Shown here piece after piece: positions 1 to 13,800 of a stretch of 64,000 nt of DNA. Every line of letters starts with the position of its first letter. The first letter of the stretch is position 1. The position numbers were made by a program, and so were the translations under genes. The DNA is from Arcuatula senhousia (taxonomy: Eukaryota > Mollusca > Bivalvia > Mytilida > Mytilidae). The notes beneath the pieces were generated by a model, which saw nothing but the letters and a program-made list of their open reading frames with translations, was not told the origin of the DNA and did not search any database. The DNA lies in assembly GCA_963971305.1 (NCBI GenBank), contig OZ020307.1:62617702-62681701 (forward strand). The letters run 5' to 3'.

Positions 1-957
1 CAAATTAAACAAAGTAAAGTCTGATCTGAAGAAAACAAATGAAACAACAACAGCATAAACTTATCTTAAATAACAAATTCAACAGCAACAGCAACAACAA
101 CAAAAACTGATAAAAAACAGCAAAAACTGATCTACAGAATAACAAATAAAACAACAGCAAAATCTGTTAAAGGTAACAAATGAAACAACAACAACAAAAA
201 CTGATAAAAAACAGCAAAAACTGATTTAAAAAATAACAAATAAAACACAACAGCAAAAACTGATCTACAAAAGAAGCAACAGCACAATCTGATCTATTGG
301 ATAACATCTGAAACAACAACAACAAAAACTGATTTAGAAAATAACAAATGGAACAACAACAGCGGAACAGATCTAAAAATAATAAATTAAACAATAACAG
401 CAAAAGATCTGATCTACAAAATAACAAAGATAACAACAACAACAAAATCTGATCTAAAATAACAAATAAAACAACAACAGCAAAAAAATTGTCCAAGAAC
501 TAATGAAACAACAGCAGCAAAAACTGATTAAAAAAGCTTAAAAATGAAACAACAGCAAAAACTTATCTACAAAATAGCAAATGAAACAACAGTAAAGTCT
601 GATCTAAAAGAAAACAAATGAAACAACAACAGCAAAAACTTATATTAAAAATAACAAATTCAACAGCAAAAGCAAAAGAACTGATTTACAAAATTACAAA
701 TGAAACAACAACAACAACAAAAACTGATAAAAAAATTAACAAATAAAACAACAGCAAAAACTGATCTACAAAATAACAAATGAAACAACAGCAAAATCTG
801 TTTAAGATAACAACGGAAACAACAACAGCAAAAACTGATTTAAAAAAAAATAACAAATGGAACAACAGCAGTGAAAACAGATCTAAAAAATCTAAATAAA
901 CATCAACGGCAAAACATATCTTAAAACAGCAAAAACTGATCTACAAAATAAAAACTG
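1..957. repeat. A-rich minisatellite with CAACAACAGC and AAAACTGATCTA blocks
   Basis: About 950 bases are built from irregular copies of a roughly 40-base unit combining ACAACAACAGC, AAAAACTGATCTA and AAATAACAAATGAAAC. Copies vary in length and drift in sequence. The long minus-strand frame here is only the low-complexity translation of the repeat. The block starts at or before the window edge. Confidence 0.85.
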
Positions 958-960
958 AAA

Positions 961-1130
961 CAGTTGCGCGGTGACCGAGTGGTTAAGGCACTGGACTTTA
1001 AATCACAGGTCGACACCTCTGTGGGTTCGAGCCCCACACGTGTAAAGGTATCCAGGCACCTACCATTGCTCGTGGGTTTCACCGATTTTCCAGCTTGGAA
1101 TATCGGGCTTTCCTCCCACACAATATTTTA
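961..1130 (+). mobile_element. tRNA-derived SINE (degenerate tRNA-like head)
   Basis: Bases 965-1045 look like a class II tRNA. There is a box A (GACCGAGTGGTTAAGG), a box B (GGTTCGAGCCC) and a weak acceptor stem with G-T pairs. The anticodon stem is broken and the loop would read TTA. A non-tRNA body follows to about 1130. This fits a SINE head rather than a working tRNA gene. Frames across it on both strands are repeat-derived. Confidence 0.7.
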
Positions 1131-1880
1131 CAATGACAATATTTATTTGTTTAAACACATTTACAATAAATGGTTATAACACAAGTTTATAACAAACGAA
1201 AAGTTAAATCAATGTACAATACTGTTAATAATAACAAATTAACAAATAGTAGATTGAAACTCATAGCCTGGCGACAATGCAAGGGCCTCCTATTAGCCAA
1301 ACGGTCGTTAATCTTGCCGTCGGAGCTTATGTTAATTGTTTGACTTGTGTACACATCACATCATTGATGTGTACTCACCCTTACCTTTACCATTACAACA
1401 GCAACAAAACCGCAAAACAATAAAACTATTAATCATATTGTAAACAATTCTCTTTTAGTATGTTTTTTTTTTCCTATTATCATTTTCTATTTAATATTCA
1501 TTTAGTGTAAATTAAACGTGTTTGGCTCGCATACTCACTTCACATACATCATATTACAGATCAAACTGATATTCAGTTCTTGTTCTTCACAATTTCAATG
1601 ATGTTTGACAAATTATTTTAACAAGAATGACATGAAACACGTGACATTTTGTCAAGGTGCTCATGTCTTTTATATCATAAGAACAAATATTACAAAAAAA
1701 GTTGAGTGTGAATTTCATGATGACAACTAATTCCGCGAGACTTTAGATGAACTCATCAGAGACGCAACAGTTTTAAAATTAAAGTTTTGATCTTTGCGTA
1801 TAAATTTTGGAAACAAATGTTTTTGATACCCTTTTCGTCCCCAGTGGGCTGTATGTGGAACCTCCCCTTTAAAAAACAAG
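1131..1880. other. Intergenic, no gene seen
   Basis: AT-rich sequence with no coding frame I can support. A small hairpin (GTACACATCA...TGATGTGTAC) lies near 1350-1376. Nothing else is recognised. Confidence 0.5.
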
Positions 1881-2785
1881 AGTTTACACTAAAGTATGTC
1901 TCGCCTGCCGCCACCATCAGAATCAATTATTCTTTCTTACTTCCACTATATTTTTGAATTTACATGGATTTTCAGTTTCTGAGATCAAAAGATGTTTATA
2001 GAACTAAAACATTGCAAATACATGCAATAAAAATAATCAAAGTCACTCAACCGGAAAATCAAGGCCAAGGTCAAAAGATGAGGATGTAACTGTGCTAAGC
2101 TACTACTGGCGCATATGCATACCAAGTTTCATCAACCTAGGACCTATAGTTCTTGAGATATGGAGGTGCTCGCAAAACTTTTCCATTGCTATTATATGTA
2201 TTGAAAATTGTCAAAGTCACTCAACCGGAAAATCAAGGTCAAAAGATGGGGATGCAACGGTGCTAAGCTACTACTGTGGCATATGCATACCAAGTTTCAT
2301 CAACCTAGCTAGGACCTATAGTTCTTGAGATATGGAGGTGCTCGCAAAACTTTTCCATTGCTATTATATGTATTGAAAATTGTCAAAGTGACTCAACCGG
2401 AAAATCAAGGTCAAGGTCAAAAGATGGGGATGCATCTGTGCTAAGCTACTACTTGGGCATATGCATACCAAGTTTCATCAACCTAAGACCTATAGTTCTT
2501 GAGATATGGAGGTGCTCGCAAAACTTTTCCATTGCTATTATATGTATTGAAAATTGTCAAAGTCACTCAACCGGAAAATCAAGGTCAAGGTCAAAAGATG
2601 GGGATGCAACTGTGCTAAGCTACTACTGGGGCATATGCATACCAAGTTTCATCAACCCAGGACTTAGAGTTCTTGAGATATGGAGGTGCTCATAAAACTT
2701 TTCCAAAAAGTTAACGCCGCCGTCGCCGCCGCCGCCGGTAAAGTAACACTTATGTCCCGCTCTGCTTCGCAGGCGAGACAAAAAT
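1881..2785 (+). mobile_element. Family 2 non-autonomous element (GTCTCGCCTG ends, internal tandem array)
   Basis: The left end carries ACACTAAAGTATGTCTCGCC and the right end AGGCGAGACAAAAA, so the termini include an inverted GTCTCGCCT/AGGCGAGAC. Inside are four tandem units of 169-178 bases, marked by TGCTAAGCTACTAC near 2092, 2261, 2439 and 2613. A GCC/GTC-rich stretch follows (2714-2735). Related copies lie at 31251, 35520 and 41233. The plan resembles the pearl/HINE-like elements described from bivalves and insects; that class assignment is inference. Confidence 0.75.
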
Positions 2786-3124
2786 AGGATCCTATTGATC
2801 CACCTATGCAATCAGATTAAACAGTTGAGAAATGTTATGAAATAAAAGAAAACCTAGGGTAGATGTTGGAAACAACGATTGACCTTCGAAGCTTCTTCTG
2901 ATTAGTGTACACTTTTTACTCTACAAAAAAGTCTTTTGGTGTGCATAGGGAACTCTAGAAGATACCAAGTATGTTCTTTTGCTTTTTAGAACTAAACCTT
3001 TGAGTTTCCGGCGGGTGAATACGCCCGCTGCAGCGCTCAGCTCACCGCTTAGCTTGTCGGTGAAAGTCCACTAAAGAGCGCTAAGAAACTGACTTCCAGT
3101 CAGGCCACTTTGCCTACAAAGCGA

Positions 3125-3235
3125 CTGAGATGTGTGCCCCAGGTGGTTGAATGGCGCAGCCCTGTCATAATGAACGCCGTGGTCGTCAGGCTTTAATGCA
3201 GAAAACCTGACCGCGAATCACTTGGGGCATTGTGT
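3125..3235. repeat. Short GC-richer inverted-repeat element
   Basis: The left arm TGCCCCAGGTGGTTG and right arm CGAATCACTTGGGGCA are imperfect inverted copies around an internal segment. The segment is richer in G and C than its surroundings. A MITE-like remnant is likely. Confidence 0.45.
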
Positions 3236-4128
3236 TGGGAAAATGTCACGTTTCTCGCGCGTTGGATCCCCATGCAGGAGGCTAAATTGTCCGAACCTAC
3301 CCACCACTCCTTCTTTCCAGTGGCAGTCAGAACTTTTCTCCGAAATTGGCCATGTATCCTCTTTTCATTTCATGTTTATTTCATATATAACGTCCCGAAA
3401 TCGCGCTGGGAGTTAAGCAGTAATTAACAAACTATTTCAGAGTTGTCTTTCTTTGACCTTATTGGATAGAAAAAATCAACTGATGGTCGGCAATTGTCAT
3501 TGTACCATTCAGTTTCCACTGAATTAAAGGAAAAAATAATCATGAGCATAAACATGTATATAAAACAACACAAATTAAGAACAACGAACGGCGGAAAACA
3601 TGACAAATGGCTCTGATCGAAGCTCTGCAACATAATGCTGTTTTTGTATAAATATGTTTTTTTCTCTGGATTACAGAATCTTTGTCTTCGCCAATGGTTC
3701 TTTTAGATTGAGTTGTAAAATTTACAGTTTTAATAGCAAAAGGGGAATGTTAATTATCTGAACTATCTGCTCGTATAATATAATAGGGGTTATGATTGTT
3801 TAAACTTGTTTTCCAATGTGGAGTTGTAATAATTAAAAAGGGTTCAACAATTCGGTGACACTTCAAATGTATGAAGGTGAAAATGAGAAAAATTGTCATC
3901 AGCCTATTGGAAGATATTTTGATACTCAAAACATACTGGCGCTGTATAGAATAAATCTACGAAAACAAACAAACAGGACAATAAGTCCATTAGTGTGAAA
4001 ACCGTAATTTTTCAGTTATTGGTATAATATAGAATGGATATGGTGAGCTGCAAAGTTAGAAAGGGTGTCCGTGTGCCAACAGTGATGAAAATCATCTTTT
4101 TAAAGCCGTTGACACCGGAAAATCCAGC

Positions 4129-4216
4129 ATGGGGTTGAGCTGGAATCGAACCCATACTCTGTCATCTATGGCAACTTCGCCTGCACTGTGTCCAGCGCCC
4201 TAGACCAGTTAGGTGA
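4129..4216 (-). mobile_element. tRNA-derived SINE head
   Basis: Read on the minus strand, an A-box-like segment (TAACTGGTCTAGGGCGCTGG) is followed by a perfect B box (GGTTCGATTCC). The spacing is too long and the anticodon arm too poor for a functional tRNA. This fits the head of a SINE. Confidence 0.55.
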
Positions 4217-4822
4217 GCTTGGGTCTTGTCTTTCAAATCAGCTTACAGCTTGTTAGATTGGGAAAATGAAAACGTACAAATTTGCAATCTTATGAAGCTT
4301 TCAGATGGAGATTAAAGAAAGATATATTATATCCCCGCATATATCACAATGTTGAATTTTTACTTTCACTCGAGGCCTGTCAAAACATAAAACAACCTTC
4401 GTAATTTTATAGTCCTCATTTCATCATGATAAATATAAAGTAGGCAGGGATATAATGTATACAATTACAATCACAAAAGATACATATTTAATAGAAGAAA
4501 AGAGGATTTCACGGTCGTTTGCTACAGCTTTCAGTCACGCCTGCCTAAAGTCACACATGAATGGGAAATTCTTCTTATGGAAAAATTTAAAAATCTCATT
4601 CTGAAAAGTTTAAATCTATAACAATGTTACAACATACAATATAATCTGTATATGATATATACACATAGTGATAAAGGATCATGACCGTATAGAGGTTTAC
4701 AACTACAAAGGGAAAATATACACGGTGGGACACTTATCGATCTTGGTGTTAGTATTGACAAATGTCTATGATGGATTAATGCATCAAAACTTATAACAAA
4801 GATCTACTACAATGGTTTTAGG

Positions 4823-7800
4823 ATGAGTACATGTCACAAATGCGGAAAGCCTGTATATTTTGGTAAGTAGGGTTCTCGTTTTCTCACTTTTTCCTGGGTT
4901 TCTAGGTCAAGTGTTCAGAAATGCTATTTAGTATATTACGGGTGGATGGTTTTGCGTCTAACGCTATTCAAGTTCGTACAAAGTAGGGTGTTTCTGTTTT
5001 TAACACATAACACACGCATATGTTTTTTTTCGCAAACCGGAATCTGAATAAGATGTAGAAAGTTCCAGTACTATCTGACTGTTCATTTCAAGACACTTAA
5101 AATTTTAAGTTGGAAAGGCTCTGTTCGTATCTTTAGAAAGGTCTATAGAACTGCTGAATAAACAATATTAACTAAACGATACTTTTAAAATGTATGCCTA
5201 AAGCAGATGATATTTTATATGGGTGGATACAAAATAGAATGATTTAAATATTTACTTACACATTAAATATTTAATGTACACAATCATGACAATAGTATTA
5301 AATTTGTACAATAGCACCCCTCAATGTAAACTAGGTTCTATTTGCATTTAAAGTTGGCTAACATATACATGCATGTATATCTTATATTCATGCATATATT
5401 GGGTTTGATTCGTGAAATTCAAGTGTTCTATGGTTTTAAAGAGGTGTATTATTTTGAAAATGGCAATTAATTTTTAGCTGGAGCAGACAGAATATTGCTT
5501 TAAAAATGGGAACGTTATTGATATCCTGACTGGGTATCCTGATTGAAGGGATGGGGATTGTGACAATTATTCTCACGTAAACGGATGTTTAGTGGTGTTG
5601 CGGTTATCATATTATTACATATAATTATAACAATATAAAGTGAAATACATGCATGCGTTATACCTGTAAAAAATGTTTAAATAAAGTTTGAAATGCTCTG
5701 TTCTCAATCAATATGAATGTACATTTGCATCAATGAGAATAAATTCTGATACCCCATCCATCAGTTTTATTTCCCCATATTGTCAAATTAAAATATACAG
5801 TAAACAACATCTGCAGTTAAGACAGTTAAGGAGGGCCCGACGCAGACAAAACAGAAACCTCGAAAACTATAAACATTAATCTTGTTCAACTTATACTTCT
5901 TATAAAACATAGATACAGAGAGGTCTTGTCAAAAATGTCAAAAACTGATATCAAAATGACATGTAAAAACGTACAGCTTGTCAATTCATTGACTCCAAGG
6001 GTCGTTTAGTTTTTCTTTTAAAATCGTTCTACTCATCTTGTTATGGATATCACTTAGACGTATAATAAATGCACAGGACGCAATGTTCCGCATGTCTTTA
6101 ACAATACCCTGTTAGGAAATGTAGAATTTATTCAAGTTAGGAAGTAATGTATACTTTTTTTCAAAATTTATTGTAAAAATGTAAAGTAGGCACTTAAAAA
6201 CCAGTTTGGTTTATAAAAGGTTTTGAATTAAAGAATTGCTTTAGTCAGATTTTACTGTATGTGCAAAATATATGTACATGTATGGCCAATAATTGGCGTG
6301 ACCTTTATAGAAATCTATATAAATCCAGGATTAACAAGTTATTACTCTCATTCTTTCAACTTTGGGTTGGACATTAATAAAATTATTTGTTTATATCCTA
6401 ACATTTAATCTTGTACAAACATGTATACAACTATTAAAATTTTATTTCTACAGATAATATGGTTGTATCAAGAAATTCGATAAACCTTAACCTCATTATT
6501 TTATATTAACAAGAATTACTGTGAAACAAGAGACTGCAAGCTAGGTCCCGGCTAAACTTTTTTTATTTCTCAAAATAGTTTTATGTAGATCCTATAATGG
6601 CAAGGGTTTTTTTATACTTAATTTAACGAGATCCCCCTATTTAATCCTTCTCCATGGAGGCCTAAGTGTAGTTTTTGAAACTTTCATGAAACAATGGCAT
6701 AACGTTTTGTCCCCTCTCTCAGGTTAAGTCTATTTTATTTGCAATTGTGCACATAAAGTTAGGAATTCTTTGATTTCGCTCTATATGTGGAACGGGCATA
6801 TAGCTTCACTCTGCTGTTAACCGTACCGAATAAAAAGCTAAATGTTACTAGTATGTCCATATTAGCCGTATATTAAATATAATATCTTATCTTGAGCAGG
6901 GTATAATGTAAACACCACTGGATATAAGCTAACCAGCATACTTGAAATAGAGTGTTTGTTATAGCTTAGTTTGTCTCCTATATTACTGGTTATGTGGTAA
7001 CGGACATCATATACTTATATCGGTGAAGAACACATATGGCTTATCTTGGTTTTCTAGCAAATAGGGCAGTGTGACATAGACTTTTGGTACTTAGGAGCTG
7101 CAAAAGGAGTTATTTGATAATGGCGAAATTCACTATTCAATATGTGATTCAAACATCTAGTTAAAACTATCAGACTATAGAATAATTGCGACCCAAATTA
7201 ATAGATAAAGAATAATGGCCCCAATAATTAAAGAAAAGAGATTAATTTACTACCCTTAAAATATACAGAATAAAGAGAGATGTGGCCAAAACTTTAAAAG
7301 AATTGAGATTAATGGATAAAACATGTATGGACTATAAAATACAGAGTAGAGGACATCCCGCTCATACCCTCATATACAGAATTAAGTGCTGATGAAACGA
7401 AATTTCTAGTGTAATGACGGTGTCAAAGCCATGGCTATGAAACAATGATCTTTGGTCATAACTCATCGGTAAAACAACGGTTCTTATGGTCATTTCTGAT
7501 TAAACAAAACCTTGAAGGTCATTGCTGGTCTGTAAATCAAGGTCAAGTCCCGAAGGTTAGTCAGTATTTGGTGATACAAGGACTGGTTCAAATGGTTCTG
7601 AAGGCATTACTGCACAGTGAAGTATGGGTTCTGGAATCAAGTCATTACTGGACCATGTACATTTTTCCCATGTTTACGTGTTTTATATACATTATTATCA
7701 AAGATTTTATATTTTCATGAGAGTTCAGCCTTATAAGTTGTTCCATCATGTAATTGATACATAATATACATTTTCCCTTTTATTATTTTAATAGCGGAGC

Positions 7801-10800
7801 GAAAAACTTCACTTGGACACCATTGGCATCCAAACTGTTTACGTTGTGAAGAATGTGGGAAAATACTTTCAGCTGGACAACATGCAGAGGTGAGAATTTC
7901 ACAAATGGACTCAGGTCCCCGTATAAACTATAAGGCCAGATTTCTGGAAAATAATTATCATTTTTTGATACTTGTAATAAAAAGCCTTATAGTAAATGAA
8001 TCTATATCAACAATAATTTCTTTTCGCCTTTTATCTCATAGGATATTAATGGTCGTAATAAACTTATTCATGATGCTTAGCTTATCAGTGTAATGTTGCA
8101 TGTATACTGTATGAAGTATTAATTCCCTGGTATACAGAAAGAAATCAGAGAGAGAGCTATGAAATAATGTAAGGCACCGTTTAAAATTCATTGATTATAG
8201 AGACAATTGTATTTCTATAAGCTTAATCGTATGTACATGTATTTAACGTGTACTTTCAACAGTTTTCCTTGAAGGCCCAAAACCTTGACAGTACAAATTT
8301 ATTAAAAGTTGAATCACTGGCGAACGATGTCATCAACAACCCAATTTATCTACTAACATTCCTATATTGAGAATGATTCATCTTAATACAGTTCCATGAC
8401 TAGTATTGGAAAACATTATAGACAAGTTCCATTTCACCTGATTTCATGATAAATATTATAACATCGATCCGTTTCAATACTAAACAGTCAGCAAAATGGG
8501 AGGTTGCTGTTCAAGATTTCCAATGTCACTTACGTTACGACTGATACATGTACAAGTATCACAGGTATGGAATAGTTTGGTTCGATCAACATTCACATAA
8601 AACCAAATCAGGTTTGCCTTTATAAGTTTACGTAATACCACCGTAGTACTGTTTTGTATTTTCTACCTTTGACTATAAATCACTGCATTTCTGTTAATTT
8701 TCAGCATGATGGAAAGCCATACTGCCACAAACCATGCTATGCGGCATTGTTCGGACCACGGATGATGGGCTATGGATACGCCTCACCTGCTAATTTCAGA
8801 AAAAGTGCCGAGCTTGAAAATATTACTGGCAATATTTACAATGGACATGATGGGGGTTCTCCAGTTATGGTTTATGAATTTGGAAATAGCAATCATGATA
8901 TTAAAATTACTCCATTGAATGGAAAGAAAAATCCAGTACAATTAAGGAAAAAGAAATCCCCAGTTCAGACAAATCATAAATCTGTTACACATAGTCAGAC
9001 GGATCTATTATCTCCTCAACAGTGAGTATACATAGTGTTTATTGTTAATTCAAATTTATTTAACCTAAATAAAACTTTAAGCTTAAATACTGGCCAATTA
9101 AGTAAACAAGAAATAATCAGTCTAGAGTAGGTTGAAATAATTATAAACAAAAGGGGGGTATGTATATGGTCTGTGTAAATCTAGACCAAAGAAAAAAGGA
9201 GAAACAGATTATTTGGTTCCAAGAGGGCGTGAATGTGGTTGTCATTCATTCTGTATCCTATGGTATCAAGTTTGCTCTTCATTTTCTATTCTTTTATTTT
9301 TGATTTGCTCTTTTCTCACTATTCTTTATACTTTAAGGGTCATTATTCTCTATTCTTCATTTTTGATTGCAATTATATCATGTTTATTATACATGATTAA
9401 TAATTGTCCATAATCCTCACCATAAAGTAGTGTTAAAAATTATAAATATTCTCAAATTAATTACTGCAAATCATTCTGATCTTTTATTTAGAAGAATCTA
9501 AAGTTCATCTTCCACGCCTCTGGCGTATTATCGCAGAATGATGCCCCACGAGAAACAGCTTTAAAGAATTCCAAAGTTTCACTTGGTTTATCCATATTGA
9601 TAACACAGGCCCAACTGTGTTTGATATGTTGAGAGACTTGTGTTGAACTTGCGGACGTCGCGGAAAACACCTTTCAAAAATATTATTTTAGACTAGAGTT
9701 ACTTCCCTTTTGCCACAAAATTTCTGTACACACCGTCACCGGTTATGGCAAAACAGGAAGCGAAGAAGACGGATATTTGGACGACAATTTTAAGCTTATT
9801 TTATGGGTTTTATGGTTACTTGGGCTACGTTTTCCATTTCCTTTCTGGTTTGATCATTATAAAGGGACAAAATCAGTTGGAGGGTGACAAACATCAAATG
9901 GATAGGTACTTGTTACTTTGTAATTAGATACTTTATCTTGTTGGAAGATACCCAAATAATTTTACTGGTTTAAAAAGACTCAGTAATTCCTGCACAATCA
10001 TTTAATCAAATGCTTTAAGCAATATTATTTACATTTAAGTATGGCATTCTTTGCAATGTGACTTGGGCTATGTGTACACAAAATTTTATGAAGTACATAT
10101 TTGCTGTGCATGCTGTATAGTCTTCTAATCACCACATATATGCATTTAAGGTACATGTAAAAAGATATTCATTTTACTTCCCTACCATGTATGTGTTTTG
10201 TGGTTTTAAATTACCACACAAGTTTAGAGTAAAGGATCATCTTTACACCTGTACACTTGGAAAAAATGACATTTTAATATTAAGTATTTTTTTTGTCTAT
10301 GTGGAACTCTATTGCTTAATAAAGGCATAGCATTATCTAGATTAGTATTTTTTGCATCAAGTTTAAGTATTTGTTTTGTGTACACTTGATCGCTTTGTGG
10401 CGCATTTTTAGTTCCCCAAATATAGCCAAATATCAACAATGCCTTGTCATTTGGCTACCACGTGCAAGGTAATTTCATTATTGGCATTATCATATCTACT
10501 CTCACATCTCATTTTCTTCTATCTTAATTAGTCTAATTGAGAGTTATTTAGGAGTAATTCATGCTTTATTTAAGGTACAACTTGAATGAAAAGCAGATGA
10601 ATAGAGAGAACAACAAATATTATCTTGTAAAGTGAACTTAGTGAAAGGGAAAATGTCTATTGGCAATTTTTTTTATAAAGAAACTGCTATACTTTATTTT
10701 TTTATTTCTACATGTATGTGTAGTTTAAGTTGTACATAGAGTAGAAAAATAGGCCAAATATCCACCATTTTATTAGCTCACCTGACCCGAAGGGTCATGT

Positions 10801-13800
10801 GAGCTATTGTCGTCACTTGGCGTCCGTCGTCCGTCCGTCGTCCGTCGTCCGTAAACTTTTTAAAACGTTAACTCCTCTGACACCATAAGTCCAATTGTAA
10901 CCAAACTTGGTATGGTTGTTCATTAGCATTCGGTGCTTAGAACTGATGTGGGGATTTTTGATTCGTCGTAAAACATGGCCGCCATGGCTAAAAATAGAAC
11001 ATAGGGGTAAAATGCAGTTTTTTGCAAATAACTCAAAAACGGCTACAGATATCAAAATTCTGGCATGGGGTAAAAGTGATCAGCACCTCAAGATCTACCT
11101 ACCCTGAAATTTTGAAGAAAATCCAACGACTCATGTAGGAGTTATTGCCCTTTTTGTGGATTTTTTGCAAATTTTGCACCTGTTTAGCTCAATATCTTGA
11201 AAACTATACTAGATATTTGAGAAATTTAAATTGCATATTGTTGAGCACATCAAGATCTACAAAATATGTAATAGGGTCAACGTTGTAGGACCTTTCCTTT
11301 TAGGAGTTATTGCCCTTAGAACGTCAAAATTTAGCATTTTAACAGCATTTCCTCATTACATTGAAAACGTTAACTCCTCTGACACTTTAAGTCCAAATGG
11401 TACCAAACTTGGTATAGTTGTTTATTAGCACTAGGTGTATAGAACTGATGTGGGGATTTTTGATTGGTCGTAAAACATGGCCGCTGTGGCTAAAAATAGA
11501 ACATAGAGGTAAATGGCAGTTTTTTGCAAATAACTCTAAAACGGTGACAGATTTTAAAATTTTGATTGGTAACAAAAGTGATCAGCACCTCAAGATCTAC
11601 CAGCTCTGAAATTTTGAAGAAAATCCAACAACCCATGTAGGAGTTATTGCCCTTTTTGTGGATTTTTTGCAAATTTTGCACCTGTTTAGCTCAATATCTT
11701 GAAAACTATACTACATATTTGAGAAATTTAAATTTCATATTGTTAAGCACATCAAGATCTACAAAATATTTAATAGGGTCAACATTGTAGGACCTTTCCT
11801 TTCAGGAGTTATTGCCCTTAGAACGTCAAAATTTAGCATTTTAACAGCATTTCTTCATTACATTGAAAACGTTAACTCCTCTAACACTTTAAGTCCAAAT
11901 GGAACCAAACTTGGTATAGTTGTTTATTAGCATTAGATGTATAGAACTGATGTGGGGATTTTTGATTGGTCGTAAAACATGGACGCTGTGGCTAAAAATA
12001 GAACATAGGGGTAAATGGCAGTTTTTTGCAAATAACTCTTAAACGGTGACAGATTTCAAAATTTTGATTGGGAACAAAAGTGATCAGCACCTCAAGATTT
12101 ACCAGCTCTGAAATTTTGAAGAAAATCCAACAATCCATGTAGGAGTTATTGCCCTTTTGTGGATTTTTTGCAAATTTTGCACCTGTTTAGCTCAATATCT
12201 TGAAAACTATACAAGATATTTGAGAAATTTAAATTGCATAATGTTAAGCGCATCAAGATCTACAAAATTTGTAACAGGGTCAACATTGTAGGACCTTTCC
12301 TTTGAGGAGTTATTGCCCTTGGAACGTCAAAATTGAGCATTTTAACTGCATTTCCTTATATTGAAAATGTTAACTCCTCTGACACTTTAAGTCCAAATGG
12401 AACCAAACTTGGTATTATTGTTTATTATTATTAGGTGTATAGAACTGTTGTGGGGATTTTTGATTGGTTGTAAAACATGGCTGCTGTGGCTAAAAATAGA
12501 ACATTAGGTTAAACTGCATTTTTTAGCTCACCTGGACCGAAGGTCCATGTGAGCTATTACCATCACTTGGCGTCCGTCGTCGTCGTCTGTCGTCGTCGTC
12601 GTCGTCTGTCGTCGTCGTCGTCTGTTAACAATTTTTCAAAAATCTTCTCCTCTGAAACTACCAAACAGAATTTAATGAAACTTGGTATGAATGATCCTTA
12701 GGGTGTCCTGCACCAAACTTGTGTTTTGATTTTTAATCCGTTAAAAAACATGGCCGCCGTTACTAAAAATAGACTAGGGGGGTCAGACTACTGTTTTTGG
12801 CTTATAAATCAAAAAGTATAAGAGATAGAGGAAATCTGAGGCCACGCTACTGATTCAGCATCAAAAGCTCTACAAAAGTCTCCATTTGGTCAAAGTTGTC
12901 AGATGACCCCTTATAGGGGTTACGGCCCCTTAAAGGTGAAAAATAGCATTTTTTCATGTTTTTGGCCTACAGAATGAAAACTATTGCAGATAGAGATTAG
13001 CTGTTGCTTGCTTAAATGTTCAGCTCATTTAACTCTACAAAAGTCTCCATAGGGTCGAAGTTGTCAGATGACCCCTTATAGGGGTTACAGCCCCTTAAAG
13101 GTGAAAAATAGCCATTTTTCATGTTTTTGGCCTACAGAATGAAAACTATTGCAGATAGAGATTAGCTGTTGCTTGCTTAAATGTTTAGCTCATTTAGCTC
13201 TACGAAAGTCTCCATAGGATCGAAGTTGTCAGATAACCCCTTATAGGGGTTACGGCCCCTGAAAAATGGCATTTTTTCATGTTTTTGGCCTACAGAATGA
13301 AAACTATTGCACATAGAGATTAGCTGTTGCTTGCTTAAATGTTCAGCTCATTTAGCTCTACAAAATTCTCCATAGAGTTGAAGTTGTCAGATGACTCCTT
13401 ATAGGGGTTACGGCCCCTGAAAAATAGCGATTTTTCATGTTTTTGTCCTACAGAATGAAAACTATTGCAGATAGAGATTAGCTGTTGCTTGCTTAAATGT
13501 TCAGCTCATTTAGCTTTACAAAATTCTCCATAGGGTTGAAGTTGTCAGATGACCCCTTATAGGGGTTATGGCCCCTGAAAAATAGCCATTTTTCATGTTT
13601 TTGGCCTACAGAATGAAAACTATTGCAGATAGAGATTAGCTGTTGCTTGCTTAATTGTTCAGCTCATTTAGCTCTACAAAAGTCTTCATAGGGTCGAAGT
13701 TGTCAGATGACTCCTTATAGGGGTTATAGGTGAAAAATTGTGTTTTTGGCCTATAGAATGAAAACTATTGCAGGTAGAGAAAAGCTGTTGATTGCTTAAA

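Larger units (their letters stand above)
2786..4822. other. Intergenic region upstream of the RASSF gene
   Basis: No coding exon can be supported. It contains two repeat pieces listed separately (3125-3235 and 4129-4216). The RASSF promoter and any 5' UTR exon should lie toward the right side, but I see no convincing TATA box or CpG island. Confidence 0.5.

Noticed and set aside
167..496. 109-codon leucine-rich minus frame
   Set aside because: Direct translation of the minisatellite with no start context or domain.
964..1045. Functional tRNA (Leu/Ser type)
   Set aside because: The anticodon stem is broken and the loop would read a stop codon. A SINE body follows, so a SINE head is the better reading.
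10813..11681. Several 60-80-codon frames on both strands
   Set aside because: They repeat with the family 1 tandem unit and have no domain or splice context.
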